A stretch of 64,000 nt of DNA from Streptomyces durmitorensis (lineage in GTDB: Bacteria > Actinomycetota > Actinomycetes > Streptomycetales > Streptomycetaceae). A program made the translations under genes and the position numbers. The stretch covers positions 3,906,001-3,970,000 of the forward strand of contig NZ_CP097289.1 in assembly GCF_023498005.1 (NCBI RefSeq), read 5' to 3'. Below, one piece after another: positions 38,235 through 46,803 of this stretch; within the stretch, counting starts at the first letter, position 1, and every line of letters begins with the position of its first letter. The notes below the pieces were generated by a model, which saw only the letters and a program-made list of their open reading frames with translations, searched no databases and was not told where the DNA came from.

Positions 38235-40694
38235 CTAGTTCACCGTGTCCATCTCGCCCACCGCCAGCTCCACGTCGTACACCAGCGGTTCGCCCGCGAC
38301 CTGGATGTGCCGCGCGCGGGCCGCGTAGCCGGGGGACGTGACGGCCAGCAGGTAGGCGCCCGCCGACGGGGCCGCGACGATGTAGGAACCGTCGGCGAGG
38401 GAGGTGACGCGGTCCAGTTGGCGGCCCGCCTTGGACAGGAGGGTCAGGATCGCGCCCTCCACCGGTTCGCCCTCCGCGGTGCGGATGAAACCGTGCACCA
38501 CGGAGGCGCCGCCTTCACCGTCAGACTCCGGCACGCGCGCGTGCGGCACGGTCGCCGGCTCCTCCCCCGGCTCCGGCTCCTCCCGCGGCTCCACCGCCAA
38601 GTGCGGCAGACGCTTCTCCAGGCCCGCGGGGAGCCACCAGTTGGAGCGGCCGAGCAGGTGCATGGCGGCCGGGACCAGCGCCGTGCGCAGGATGAACGCG
38701 TCCAGGGCGACCGCCGCCGCGAGGCCGATGCCCGCCATCGCGCCCTCCATGTCGCCGCTCAGGACGAACGCGGAGAAGACGCAGATCATGATCAGGGCCG
38801 CACAGTTGATGACCCTGCTCGTCTCGGCGAGGCCCACCCTCACCGCGCGGGCGTTGTCCTTCGTGTGCACCCATTCCTCGTGCATGCGGCTCACCAGGAA
38901 CACCTGGTAGTCCATCGAGAGCCCGAAGAGCAGCGACAGCATGATGACCGGCAGGAAGGCGGTGATCGGTCCCTCCTTGCCGATGCCGAGGAGCTCCGTG
39001 CCCCAGCCCCACTGGAAGACCGCCACCAGTACGCCGAAGGACGACGCCGCCGCGATCAGGTTCATCAGGGCCGCCGTCAGCGGCACCACCAGCGAGCGGA
39101 ACGCGACAAGCAGCAGGAGGAAGCCGAGCGCGATGATCGCTCCTACGAAGTAGGGCAGTCGGTCGCCCGTCACCGCGGCGAAGTCCTTGAAGACGGCCGT
39201 CACGCCGCCCACGTGGGCCTCGACTCCGGCCTGCGGAATCACGTCCCCCCGTAGACGGTCGATGAGCTGATCCGTCTCCACCGACTGGGGAGAGGTGGTC
39301 GGGACCACGTTGATGACCGAGATGCCGTCCGCGGGCGGAGCCGCCGCCACCCTCGCCACGCCCTCCGTCTCGCGGATGGTCGCCACCAGGTTCCCGGTGT
39401 CGGCCTCTTCGGCCACTACTTGGAGCGGGCCGTTGAATCCCGGACCGAATCCCTCGGCCAGCATGTCGTACGCCTGCCGGGTCGTCGTCGACTCCTGGTG
39501 GTTGCCCTGGTCGGTCGCACCGAGCCGCAAGGAGAGCAGCGGCAGGGCCAGGAAGGCCATCACCACGAAGGCGAGTGCCGCGATCGAGCGCGGACGCTTC
39601 TGGACGTACGAGGACCAGCGCGCCGCCAGGCCGCTCGCCTCGGCCGGCTCCGGTCCTTCGGCCGCCAGGCGGCGCCGCTGCCTGCGGCTGAGCACCCGGG
39701 GGCCGAGCAGCCCGAGGAGCGAGGGCAGCAGGGTGACGGCCGCGAGGACGCTCAGGACCACCGTCAGGGAGGCGGCGATGACCACGCCGTCCAGGAAGCG
39801 CATGTTCATCACCAGCATCCCGGCGAGCGCGATGCACACCGTGCCGCCCGCGAAGAGCACCGCGCGGCCCGAGGTGTTCAGGGCCTGCACCGCGGACTCC
39901 TCGGGCTCCATGCCGCGCAGAATGCCGCGCCGGTGCCGGGTGACGATGAAGAGCGCGTAGTCGATGCCGACGCCCAGGCCGATCAGCGAGCCGAGCAGCG
40001 GGGCCACTTCGGGGATGTCCGTGACGTGGCTGAGCAGCATCGTCGAGAGCATCCCCATGCCCACTCCGAAGACGGCGATGACGATCGGCAGGGCCATCGC
40101 GAAGAGCGAGCCGAAGGCCAGGAAGAGGACGACGGCCGCGGCCGCGATGCCGACCAGTTCGGAGGTGCCCGTGGGCGGCTCCTGGATGCGGGTGATCGCC
40201 TGGCCGCCCAGTTCGACCTGCAGGCCGGACCTCTCGGCCTTCTGGGCGGTGTCCACGACGTCCTGGACCAGGTTCTTGGGAACCTCGTTCGCCTGCTCGG
40301 TGAAGGTCACCTGGGCGTAGGCGATGCGGCCGTTCTCGCTCGTCTGGGCGGCGCCCGCCTCCTTGGACGCGTACGGGCTCGCGACCTCGCCGACGCCCTT
40401 CATGCCGGCGATCTCCTTGAGCGCGGGCTCGATCCGCGCACGTACGTCCTCGTCACGGGCCGAAGCGCCCTCGTCGACGCGCCAGACGACCGTGTCGGTG
40501 TCCCCGGAGCGCTCCGGGAAGGCCTTGGTCATCAAGTCGTACGCGCGCGTGGAGTCCGTGTCCGGCAGGGAGAACACATTCGAGTAGTTGGTGCCCGCCA
40601 ATGTCCCGGCCGCCCCCAGGCCGAACAGGGCTCCCACCCACAGCACAAGGACCACCAGACGGTGCCGATAGCACCATCGCGCCAATGCCGTCAC
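38235..40694 (-). CDS. MMPL-family RND transporter with C-terminal carboxypeptidase-regulatory-like domain
   Basis: An 819-aa membrane protein with the twelve-helix MMPL layout: first helix RLVVLVLWVGALFGLGAAGT, large external loop, helices 2-6 (IGLGVGIDYALFIVTRHRRG), second loop, and helices 8-12 (LLFGLSMDYQVFLVSRMHEE), both D-Y motifs typical of proton relay. Beyond the last helix (about residue 700) the protein continues with an acidic linker and a CarboxypepD_reg-like beta sandwich (VVHGFIRTAEGEPVEGAILT, LADGSYIVAAPSAGAYLLAV), an uncommon fusion for an MMPL. It likely exports lipids or drugs. Divergent from a two-component system that may control it. Confidence 0.88.
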   Translation of the reverse strand: MTALARWCYRHRLVVLVLWVGALFGLGAAGTLAGTNYSNVFSLPDTDSTRAYDLMTKAFPERSGDTDTVVWRVDEGASARDEDVRARIEPALKEIAGMKGVGEVASPYASKEAGAAQTSENGRIAYAQVTFTEQANEVPKNLVQDVVDTAQKAERSGLQVELGGQAITRIQEPPTGTSELVGIAAAAVVLFLAFGSLFAMALPIVIAVFGVGMGMLSTMLLSHVTDIPEVAPLLGSLIGLGVGIDYALFIVTRHRRGILRGMEPEESAVQALNTSGRAVLFAGGTVCIALAGMLVMNMRFLDGVVIAASLTVVLSVLAAVTLLPSLLGLLGPRVLSRRQRRRLAAEGPEPAEASGLAARWSSYVQKRPRSIAALAFVVMAFLALPLLSLRLGATDQGNHQESTTTRQAYDMLAEGFGPGFNGPLQVVAEEADTGNLVATIRETEGVARVAAAPPADGISVINVVPTTSPQSVETDQLIDRLRGDVIPQAGVEAHVGGVTAVFKDFAAVTGDRLPYFVGAIIALGFLLLLVAFRSLVVPLTAALMNLIAAASSFGVLVAVFQWGWGTELLGIGKEGPITAFLPVIMLSLLFGLSMDYQVFLVSRMHEEWVHTKDNARAVRVGLAETSRVINCAALIMICVFSAFVLSGDMEGAMAGIGLAAAVALDAFILRTALVPAAMHLLGRSNWWLPAGLEKRLPHLAVEPREEPEPGEEPATVPHARVPESDGEGGASVVHGFIRTAEGEPVEGAILTLLSKAGRQLDRVTSLADGSYIVAAPSAGAYLLAVTSPGYAARARHIQVAGEPLVYDVELAVGEMDTVN

Positions 40695-40856
40695 GATCCA
40701 CTCCTCCTCCGCGTCGCCAGGTCCCCCGGGTCCGTGCTTTCAGGAGCCTCAGCATCGGCGGCACCGCGCCCCAGCGGCGCCGCGCGGCCATGATTCTCAA
40801 GCAACTCCAAGGCACGGACCGGGTCTTCGTACAACGCCCGTGCCGATACTGGAGGC

Positions 40857-41591
40857 ATGAGCCACGCCGAAGGCCAGCAGGGAACAGATGTCGGAGTGCC
40901 GACCGGTCCTGGCGTCGGGGCCACCGTCCTCGTCGTCGAGGACGAGCCGAGCATCGCCGACGTGCTCGCCATAGCCCTGCGCTACCACCGCTTCGACGTG
41001 ATGGTGGCGGGCACCGTGCGCGACGCCCTGGCGCTCGCCGAGCGGACCCGGCCCGACGTGGCGCTCCTGGACGTGATGCTGCCGGACGGCGACGGCCGCG
41101 CCCTGGCCAGGGAACTGCGCGCCAGGCGCCCCGAGATGGCCCTGCTCTTCCTGACGGCACGGGACGCGCCCGCGGAGGTCGTGGGCGCGCTCGGCTTCGG
41201 CGACGACTACATCACCAAGCCGTTCAACATCGACGAGGTCGTCGCCCGCATCGGCGCGGTCCTGCGCCGCACCAGGGACGGTGACGTGCTCCCCCAGCGC
41301 CCGCCGCTGCGCTACGGAGACCTGGAGCTCGACGAGACGACGTACGTGGTGCGCAGGGCGGGCCGCACGGCGCAGCTCACGCCCACCGAGTACGCCCTGC
41401 TCCGCTTCCTGGTCCGCAACGGCGGCCGTGTGGTGCCCAAGGAGCAACTCCTGCGCCACGTCTGGCAGTACGAGCACACGCCCGAGTCGACCGTCGTGGA
41501 GACCTACATCAGCTATCTGCGGCGCAAACTGGACGCCCTGGGCCCGCCGCTGATCACGACCCGGCGGGGCGTCGGATACGGCCTCGCATGA
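40857..41591 (+). CDS. OmpR/PhoB-family response regulator
   Basis: A 244-aa regulator. Receiver domain about residues 22-135: VLVVEDEPSIADVL, phosphoacceptor in DVALLDVMLPDGDG, LLFLTARD and DYITKPFNIDEVV. Winged-helix DNA-binding domain about 150-242: LTPTEYALLRFLVRNGGRVV, VVETYISYLRRKLDAL, TTRRGVGYGLA. The stop overlaps the kinase ATG (ATGA), so sensor and regulator are made together. The divergent MMPL transporter gene is an obvious candidate target. Confidence 0.94.
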   Translation: MSHAEGQQGTDVGVPTGPGVGATVLVVEDEPSIADVLAIALRYHRFDVMVAGTVRDALALAERTRPDVALLDVMLPDGDGRALARELRARRPEMALLFLTARDAPAEVVGALGFGDDYITKPFNIDEVVARIGAVLRRTRDGDVLPQRPPLRYGDLELDETTYVVRRAGRTAQLTPTEYALLRFLVRNGGRVVPKEQLLRHVWQYEHTPESTVVETYISYLRRKLDALGPPLITTRRGVGYGLA

Positions 41592-43027
41592 GGCGTGCGC
41601 ACCGCCGTGGCATGAGCTCGCTGCGCGCCAAGCTCACCTGGGTGAACGTGGCCCTGCTGGCCCTCGGCGTCGTCGTGGCGACCGGCGTGAGCGTCATGGG
41701 CATGCGCCACTACCTGCTCGACAGCGTGGACGCCGAGCTGACGCAGTCGCGCACCTCACTGCTGAGCACCGGGCTCACCATGAAGGACATCGAGAGGCTC
41801 AGCGAGCTGGGCGTCGTGCTCGACAAGCTCTCGCCCGACGGCAAGGAGCGCGCGACCTCCCTGCCGCGCGGGGACACGGTGTTCGTGGCGGTGGACGAGC
41901 GCGGCGAGCCCGTCGCCATCGGCGCGCTCACGCCGACCCCGCGCCAGCGCGCCCTGGCCGCCGCCGTCGGCGACCCCGATGCGGTCGCCGACGAGTCCGA
42001 GCCGCAGGACATCACCCTGGACGGTGACGCCCACCGCATGGTGGGCGCGCGGCTCACCGACGGCACGACGGTCCTGATGGCCGCGGCGACGCAGAACGTG
42101 GAATCGGGCATCAAGAAGGCGCTCAAGCTCGACGCCGCCTTCGGAGTGGTCCTGTTGGGGCTGCTCGCCGTCCTGACGATGATCTCCGCGCACCACCGCC
42201 TTCGCCCCCTGGAGGACATGGTCGAGACGGCGTCCGCCATCGCCGAGGGCGATCTGACCCGGCGCGTGCCCTCGAGCCGTGCCCCGGCGACGGAGACCGA
42301 GCAGCTGCGCCTCGCCCTCAACTCCATGCTCCACCAGGTCGAATCCGCCTTCGAGACGCGCGAGCGCAGCTCGGCACAGCTGCGCCGCTTCGTCGCCGAT
42401 GCCTCGCACGAGCTGCGTACGCCCTTGTCGGCGATCCGCGGCTACCTCCAGCTGTACGACAAGGGGATGCTCCGCGATCCGGCGGAGCGCACGCGCGCGT
42501 GGAGCCGCGTCATCGCCGAGACCGACCGGATGGGGCACCTCGTCGACGAGCTGCTCACCCTGGCCCGCCTGGACCAGCAGCCGGAACTGCGCTTCCGGAA
42601 CGTCGACTTGAGCCGCCTGGTACGGGACGCCGCCGACGACCTGCGGGTGCAGGAGCCGGAGCGCCCGCTGACGGTCCGCGCCGACGGGGCGGTGCTGATC
42701 CGCGCGGACGAGTCGGGGCTGCGCCAGGTGCTCGGCAACCTGCTGGGCAACGTACGCGTCCACACGCCCACCGACGCGCCGGTCACGCTGGGCGTGGAGC
42801 GGCAGGACGGGGTGGTGCGGCTGCGCGTGGCCGATCAGGGGCCCGGCCTCGCGGAGGAGGACGCGGCACGCGTATTCGACCGATTCTTCCGGGCGGGCGG
42901 GGGCGCGGGCAGCGGGCTCGGCATGGCGATAGTGCAGGGGGTCGTCGTGGCACACGGCGGCGAGGTGGAGGTGGAGACGACACCGGGGGCGGGCCTCACG
43001 GTGACGGTGACACTGCCGGCGGGGTGA
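41588..43027 (+). CDS. Sensor histidine kinase
   Basis: A 479-aa membrane kinase. TM1 (LTWVNVALLALGVVVATGVS) at about residues 16-38, an extracytoplasmic sensor of about 140 residues, TM2 (LDAAFGVVLLGLLAVLTMIS) near 180-200, HAMP, then HisKA with the phosphorylated histidine in FVADASHELRTPLSAIRGYL, and HATPase_c with LGNLLGNVRVHTPTDAPVTL, DQGPGLAEEDAARVFDRFFR and GSGLGMAIVQGVVVAHGGEV. The N-box reads GNVRVHTP, with valine where most kinases have a leucine-arginine pair (NALRHT). It phosphorylates the upstream regulator. Directly after the stop lies an array of G-quadruplex-capable repeats. Confidence 0.93.
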   Translation: MRRAHRRGMSSLRAKLTWVNVALLALGVVVATGVSVMGMRHYLLDSVDAELTQSRTSLLSTGLTMKDIERLSELGVVLDKLSPDGKERATSLPRGDTVFVAVDERGEPVAIGALTPTPRQRALAAAVGDPDAVADESEPQDITLDGDAHRMVGARLTDGTTVLMAAATQNVESGIKKALKLDAAFGVVLLGLLAVLTMISAHHRLRPLEDMVETASAIAEGDLTRRVPSSRAPATETEQLRLALNSMLHQVESAFETRERSSAQLRRFVADASHELRTPLSAIRGYLQLYDKGMLRDPAERTRAWSRVIAETDRMGHLVDELLTLARLDQQPELRFRNVDLSRLVRDAADDLRVQEPERPLTVRADGAVLIRADESGLRQVLGNLLGNVRVHTPTDAPVTLGVERQDGVVRLRVADQGPGLAEEDAARVFDRFFRAGGGAGSGLGMAIVQGVVVAHGGEVEVETTPGAGLTVTVTLPAG

Positions 43028-43029
43028 AC

Positions 43030-43338
43030 GGGCGGGCGGGAGGGAGAGGCCTGTTCATCCAGAGTCGGATGCGGAGTGCCGGGCGGGCGGGAGGGAGAGG
43101 CCTGTTCATCCAGAGTCGGATGCGGAGTGCCGGGCGGGCGGGAGGGAGAGGCCTGTTCATCCAGAGTCGGATGCGGAGTGCCGGGCGGGCGGGAGGGAGA
43201 GGCCTGTTCATCCAGAGTCGGATGCGGAGTGCCGGGCGGGCGGGAGGGAGAGGCCTGTTCGTCCAGAGTCGGATGCGGGGTGAACGGGCGGGTGGGCGGG
43301 AGAGGTCTGTTCGTCGAGAGTCGGATGCGGGGGGGGGA
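43030..43338 (+). repeat. Six-copy minisatellite (51-nt unit), each with a G-quadruplex motif
   Basis: The unit begins GGGCGGGCGGGAGGG (a four-run G4 motif with 1-nt loops) and continues AGAGGCCTGTTCATCCAGAG and TCGGATGCGGAGTGCC. G4 cores lie at 43030, 43081, 43132, 43183 and 43234 (exactly 51 nt apart) and a diverged one, GGGCGGGTGGGCGGG, at 43276. The array ends with a run of G. It fills the gap between the kinase stop (43027) and the convergent gene end (43356). Because 51 is divisible by three every frame stays open, but I see no real gene here. Confidence 0.92.
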
Positions 43339-43355
43339 ACCGGGACCGCAAGGCC

Positions 43356-43757
43356 CTAGGCCCGAACCAGCGCCCACACCGTCTTCCCGTACCGCCCCCG
43401 CTGCCACACGCCCCACGCCTCGGAGAGCGCGTCCAGCAGCCGCAGGCCACGGCCGTTCTCCTCCCAGGGGCCCAGTTCCCGCAGCTCGGGGCTGGTCGGG
43501 CTCTCGTCGGACACCTCTATGAAGCAGTCGCCGTCGGCGAGCACCGTGACCGCGACCTCGAACTCGAACTCCCGCTCCAGGAAGTGGCCGTGACAGACGG
43601 CGTTCGTCGCCAGCTCCGACACGAGGAGTACGGCGTCCTGCAGCGCCGCGCTCTCTTCCTTGTGCCCCCAGGCGGCCAAATGGTCATGCACACGGAGTCT
43701 GGCGAGCGAGACGGATGCCGGGTGCGGTGGCAGCCGGAAAGCATGACGTCGCAACAA
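43356..43757 (-). CDS. HATPase_c-type anti-sigma/regulatory ATP-binding protein
   Basis: A protein of about 133 residues of the RsbW/SpoIIAB-like ATPase type that is very abundant in Streptomyces. N-box LLVSELATNAVCHGH, G1 box VSDESP and G2 box NGRGLRLLDALSEAWGV are all present. I prefer a TTG start at 43757 or 43754 because AGGGGGA precedes it; the frame is open to a GTG at 43796 but the added residues (MRFLALWCAIGGT) look non-coding. It may bind a sigma factor or anti-anti-sigma protein; no partner is nearby. Convergent with the kinase gene across the G4 array. Confidence 0.82.
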   Translation of the reverse strand: MLRRHAFRLPPHPASVSLARLRVHDHLAAWGHKEESAALQDAVLLVSELATNAVCHGHFLEREFEFEVAVTVLADGDCFIEVSDESPTSPELRELGPWEENGRGLRLLDALSEAWGVWQRGRYGKTVWALVRA

Positions 43758-43904
43758 CGTTCCCCCTATGGCACACCAAAGCGCCAAGAACCGCACACAC
43801 TTCCGACACTTAATGCTGCGCAGAGGTAGTGCCCGGTGTCACTCCGTCACCGTGCGGCGCGGCAGTATCCAGCCAGGTTTGTACCGCATCGAACCAACTA
43901 GCGA

Positions 43905-45155
43905 TTACGCCTGGCGGGAGGCCAGTTCGACGACCGTGATGTCGGACGGCGCCCCGACCCGCACCGGCGGCCCCCAGGCACCCGCGCCACGTGTCACATA
44001 CAGCTGGGTGTCGCCGTACCGCTCAAGTCCCGCGAGCGTCGGATTGGCCAGGTCGGCGATGAAATTGCCTGGCCACAGCTGTCCGCCGTGCGTGTGGCCG
44101 GAGAGCTGGAGGTCGACGCCGTGCTTGACGGCGTCGTGGATGACGACCGGCTGATGGGCCAGGAGCACGGACGCCCGCGAGCGGTCCCGGTCACCCAGCG
44201 CCTTGGCGAAGTCGGGACCGTGTCCCTCGCTCTCGCCCGCCACGTCGTCCACGCCCGCGAGGTCGAAGCCGGGCAGCTCGGTGCGGGCGTTCTCCAGGGG
44301 GCGCAGGCCGAGTTCGCGTACGTGATCGACCCACTGCTCGGCTCCCGAGAAGTACTCGTGGTTGCCGGTCACGAAGTACGTGCCGTGCCGCGCGCGGAGC
44401 TGGGCGAGCGGGGCGGCTGCGGGCCCGAGGTCCTCGACGCTGCCGTCGACCAGGTCGCCGACGACCGCGATGAGGTCGGGCTGCGTGCCGTTGATCGTGT
44501 CGACCACGCGCTGGGTGAAGCCGCGTCCGAGAATCGGCCCGAGGTGGATGTCGCTGACCACGGCGATCCGGAACCCGTGCGCCCCGCGCGGCAGCTTGGC
44601 CAGCGGCACGGTGACGCGCTTCACCCGGGGGCCGCGCAGGACGCCGTACGTTCCGTGGCCGACCGTTCCGACGGCGACGGCGGCCGCGGTCCCGCCGACG
44701 ATCCGGGAGACGAAGAGGCGGCGCGAGGGGGTGGCCGGTTCCGCCCGCACTGGTGCGGGGTCCTCGGTAGGGGGCTCCTCCGTGGAGTGACCCTCCGTAG
44801 AGAGGACATCCGTAGAGGGCTCCTCCGTAGGGGTGGGTTTCGTGCGGCGCCTCAAGAAGAAGGGCCGTACGAGCTCCCCCACGAGAAGCGCGAGCACGAG
44901 ATAGATCGACAGGGCCATCCACATGAAGCCGGGCCAGGCCAGCACCTGCTGGAGCCAGAACGGCGCCCCGGCCCGCTCACTCGCGACCGCCGCGAACATC
45001 AGCAGCGGCCCCGCCACGAAGACCACGGCGCCCGCGCGCCGGGCGAACCCGGGCCCGGCCGTGGTGTCCCGCACCAGGCGCCGCCACGCGTACCACTGCA
45101 TCCCGGCGAGGGCCGCGAGCGCGGCGAGACCGGCCAGCACGAACAGGATGACCAC
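43905..45155 (-). CDS. Membrane-anchored metallophosphoesterase
   Basis: A 416-aa protein. Three or four N-terminal membrane helices (LFVLAGLAALAALAGMQWYA, GAVVFVAGPLLMFAAVASER, MALSIYLVLALLVGELVRPF), then a linker of Thr/Glu/Pro heptad-like repeats (TEEPSTDVLSTEGHSTEEPP), a hydrophobic segment, and the calcineurin-like domain with all motifs: VVSDIHLG, VVGDLVDG, VTGNHEYF, LLAHQPV and LSGHTHGGQL. A dinuclear metal centre should hydrolyse phosphoesters, at the outer face judging by topology. Adjacent to the SCO4848-family gene on the same strand. Confidence 0.9.
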   Translation of the reverse strand: MVILFVLAGLAALAALAGMQWYAWRRLVRDTTAGPGFARRAGAVVFVAGPLLMFAAVASERAGAPFWLQQVLAWPGFMWMALSIYLVLALLVGELVRPFFLRRRTKPTPTEEPSTDVLSTEGHSTEEPPTEDPAPVRAEPATPSRRLFVSRIVGGTAAAVAVGTVGHGTYGVLRGPRVKRVTVPLAKLPRGAHGFRIAVVSDIHLGPILGRGFTQRVVDTINGTQPDLIAVVGDLVDGSVEDLGPAAAPLAQLRARHGTYFVTGNHEYFSGAEQWVDHVRELGLRPLENARTELPGFDLAGVDDVAGESEGHGPDFAKALGDRDRSRASVLLAHQPVVIHDAVKHGVDLQLSGHTHGGQLWPGNFIADLANPTLAGLERYGDTQLYVTRGAGAWGPPVRVGAPSDITVVELASRQA

Positions 45156-45185
45156 GGAGCGCGCCCCTCAGGAGTGACCGATCAG

Positions 45186-45428
45186 CTATGACGTACGGCG
45201 CAGAGCACGGACTCCGCGCAACCCGATGGTCCCCACGACCGTCCCCAAGACAAAGGAGGCGACGGCGAGCGTCAGGTGGACCCAGAAGTACGCGGTCGGG
45301 TCGCCTGCGTCATCGAAGGCGAGCCCACTGCCGTCCTTCCACAGGTTCTTGACGAAAGTGATCCAGATGAACCAGCTCCACACACCGAAGGCGAGCAGGA
45401 ACCAGGAGACCGGGCGGCTGAGCTTCAT
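45186..45428 (-). CDS. SCO4848-family small membrane protein
   Basis: An 80-aa protein from ATG 45428 with two membrane helices (SWFLLAFGVWSWFIWITFVK and LTLAVASFVLGTVVGTIGLR), a short loop containing KDGSGLAFDDAGDPTAYF, and a basic tail. I recognise it as the actinobacterial family named after SCO4848. Function unknown. A GATACT hexamer 6 nt before the ATG suggests a leaderless transcript. It lies between a metallophosphoesterase and a D-Ala-D-Ala carboxypeptidase, the same order I recall in S. coelicolor. Confidence 0.85.
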   Translation of the reverse strand: MKLSRPVSWFLLAFGVWSWFIWITFVKNLWKDGSGLAFDDAGDPTAYFWVHLTLAVASFVLGTVVGTIGLRGVRALRRTS

Positions 45429-45537
45429 GCGTTCAGTATCGCGAGCCTCCCTTCCGCATCGTCGCCGGGGTGGGGAGCCCGACACTCAGGCCACCTCGGC
45501 GGCGACTTCCACAGCGGGGCCCTGTACGTTCTCGTCC

Positions 45538-46803
45538 GTGCCTGCCGTAAAAAAGACCGCCTTGTTGGTCACTTCCGCCGCATTGCTGACCATGTCGACC
45601 ACGGCTCCCGCATGGGCCGACGGCAAGCCGGGGGGCGAGAACAAGCCCAAGCCGCCGTCGAAGATGTCGACCGTCGGCGGCGCCAAGCTCGGCGAGCCGG
45701 GCACCCAGGTGAGCCTGAAGGCGGGCGCGCCCGTGCTGCCCAAGGATCTTTCGGCGCGCTCCTGGATGGTCTCCGACGCCGAGACGGGCGAGGTGCTCGC
45801 CTCGCACAACTCGCACTGGCGGCTGCCCCCGGCGAGCACCCTGAAGATGCTCTTCGCGGACACGGTCCTGCCGAAGTTCCCCAAGACGCAGAAGCACAAG
45901 GTCGAGCTCTCCGACCTGGCAGGCATCGGCGCGGGCAGCAGCATGGTCGGCGTCAAGGAGAACGAGACGTACACGGTCCACGACCTGTGGCTCGGCGTCT
46001 TCCTGCGGTCGGGCAACGACGCGGTGCACGTCCTGTCGGCGATGAACGGCGGCGTCCCCGAGACCGTCAAGAACATGCAGTCGCACGCCGAGGAGCTCCA
46101 GGCGCTCGACACGCACGTGGTCAGCCCGGACGGCTACGACGAGAAGGGGCAGGTCTCCTCCGCGTACGACCTCACGCTCTTCGCCCGGTCCGGACTGCAG
46201 AAGAAGGACTTCCGCGAGTACTGCTCGACGGCCACCGCCAAGTTCCCCGGCGAGACCAAGAAGGTCAAGAAGGGCAAGGACAAGGGCAAGAAGAAGCGCG
46301 AGTCCTTCGAGATCCAGAACACCAACCGGCTCCTTACGGGGGACGTCGGTCTCGACGCCTACAAGGGCATCGCGGGCGTCAAGAACGGCAGCACCACGAA
46401 CGCGGGCAACACCTTCACCGGTGTCGCCGAGCGCAACGGCAAGGTGCTGCTCGTCACTGTCATGAACCCCGACTCCGGAGAGCAGCACGCGGTCTACAAG
46501 GAGACCGAGCGGCTTCTCGACTGGGGCTTCAAGGCCTCGGGCAAGGTCGATCCTGTGGGCGAACTCGTCGCTCCGAAGGGTGCCGGTACGGGCAGCGGAA
46601 AGGGCGCTCCCGGCGCCGGCAAGGGCGGCGAGTCCGACTCGGCCAAGAACGTGGCGCACGCCTCCGACAAGGACTCGGGCAGCGGCGTCGGTGTCGCGCT
46701 CGGGGTCGCGGGCGGCGTCCTGGCGCTCATCGCCGCCGGGTGGTTCGTGATCAGCCGCCGGATGCCGCTGCCGGACCTGGTGCGGCGGAAGAGCCGCCGC
46801 TGA
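45538..46803 (+). CDS. D-alanyl-D-alanine carboxypeptidase (SxxK family, membrane-anchored)
   Basis: A 421-aa exported enzyme from GTG 45538 (TACGTT 7 nt upstream suggests a leaderless mRNA). Signal peptide VPAVKKTALLVTSAALLTMS ending at AWA. Catalytic domain with PPASTLKML (SxxK), LRSGNDAV (SxN) and VKNGSTTNAGN (KTG box, here KNG). A Lys-rich insertion (KKVKKGKDKGKKKRES) lies before the last motif. A Gly/Ser linker and C-terminal membrane helix (VGVALGVAGGVLALIAAGWF) tether it. It trims the terminal D-alanine of peptidoglycan stems. Its 3' end overlaps the convergent YihY gene by 53 nt. Confidence 0.92.
   Translation: MPAVKKTALLVTSAALLTMSTTAPAWADGKPGGENKPKPPSKMSTVGGAKLGEPGTQVSLKAGAPVLPKDLSARSWMVSDAETGEVLASHNSHWRLPPASTLKMLFADTVLPKFPKTQKHKVELSDLAGIGAGSSMVGVKENETYTVHDLWLGVFLRSGNDAVHVLSAMNGGVPETVKNMQSHAEELQALDTHVVSPDGYDEKGQVSSAYDLTLFARSGLQKKDFREYCSTATAKFPGETKKVKKGKDKGKKKRESFEIQNTNRLLTGDVGLDAYKGIAGVKNGSTTNAGNTFTGVAERNGKVLLVTVMNPDSGEQHAVYKETERLLDWGFKASGKVDPVGELVAPKGAGTGSGKGAPGAGKGGESDSAKNVAHASDKDSGSGVGVALGVAGGVLALIAAGWFVISRRMPLPDLVRRKSRR

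Noticed and set aside
43030..43338. CRISPR array
   Set aside because: The 51-nt units are contiguous without variable spacers, and there are no cas genes.
42835..43416. Proline/arginine repeat protein encoded in the 51-nt minisatellite
   Set aside because: The unit length is divisible by three, so all frames are open by default; no start signal, codon bias or homology supports translation.
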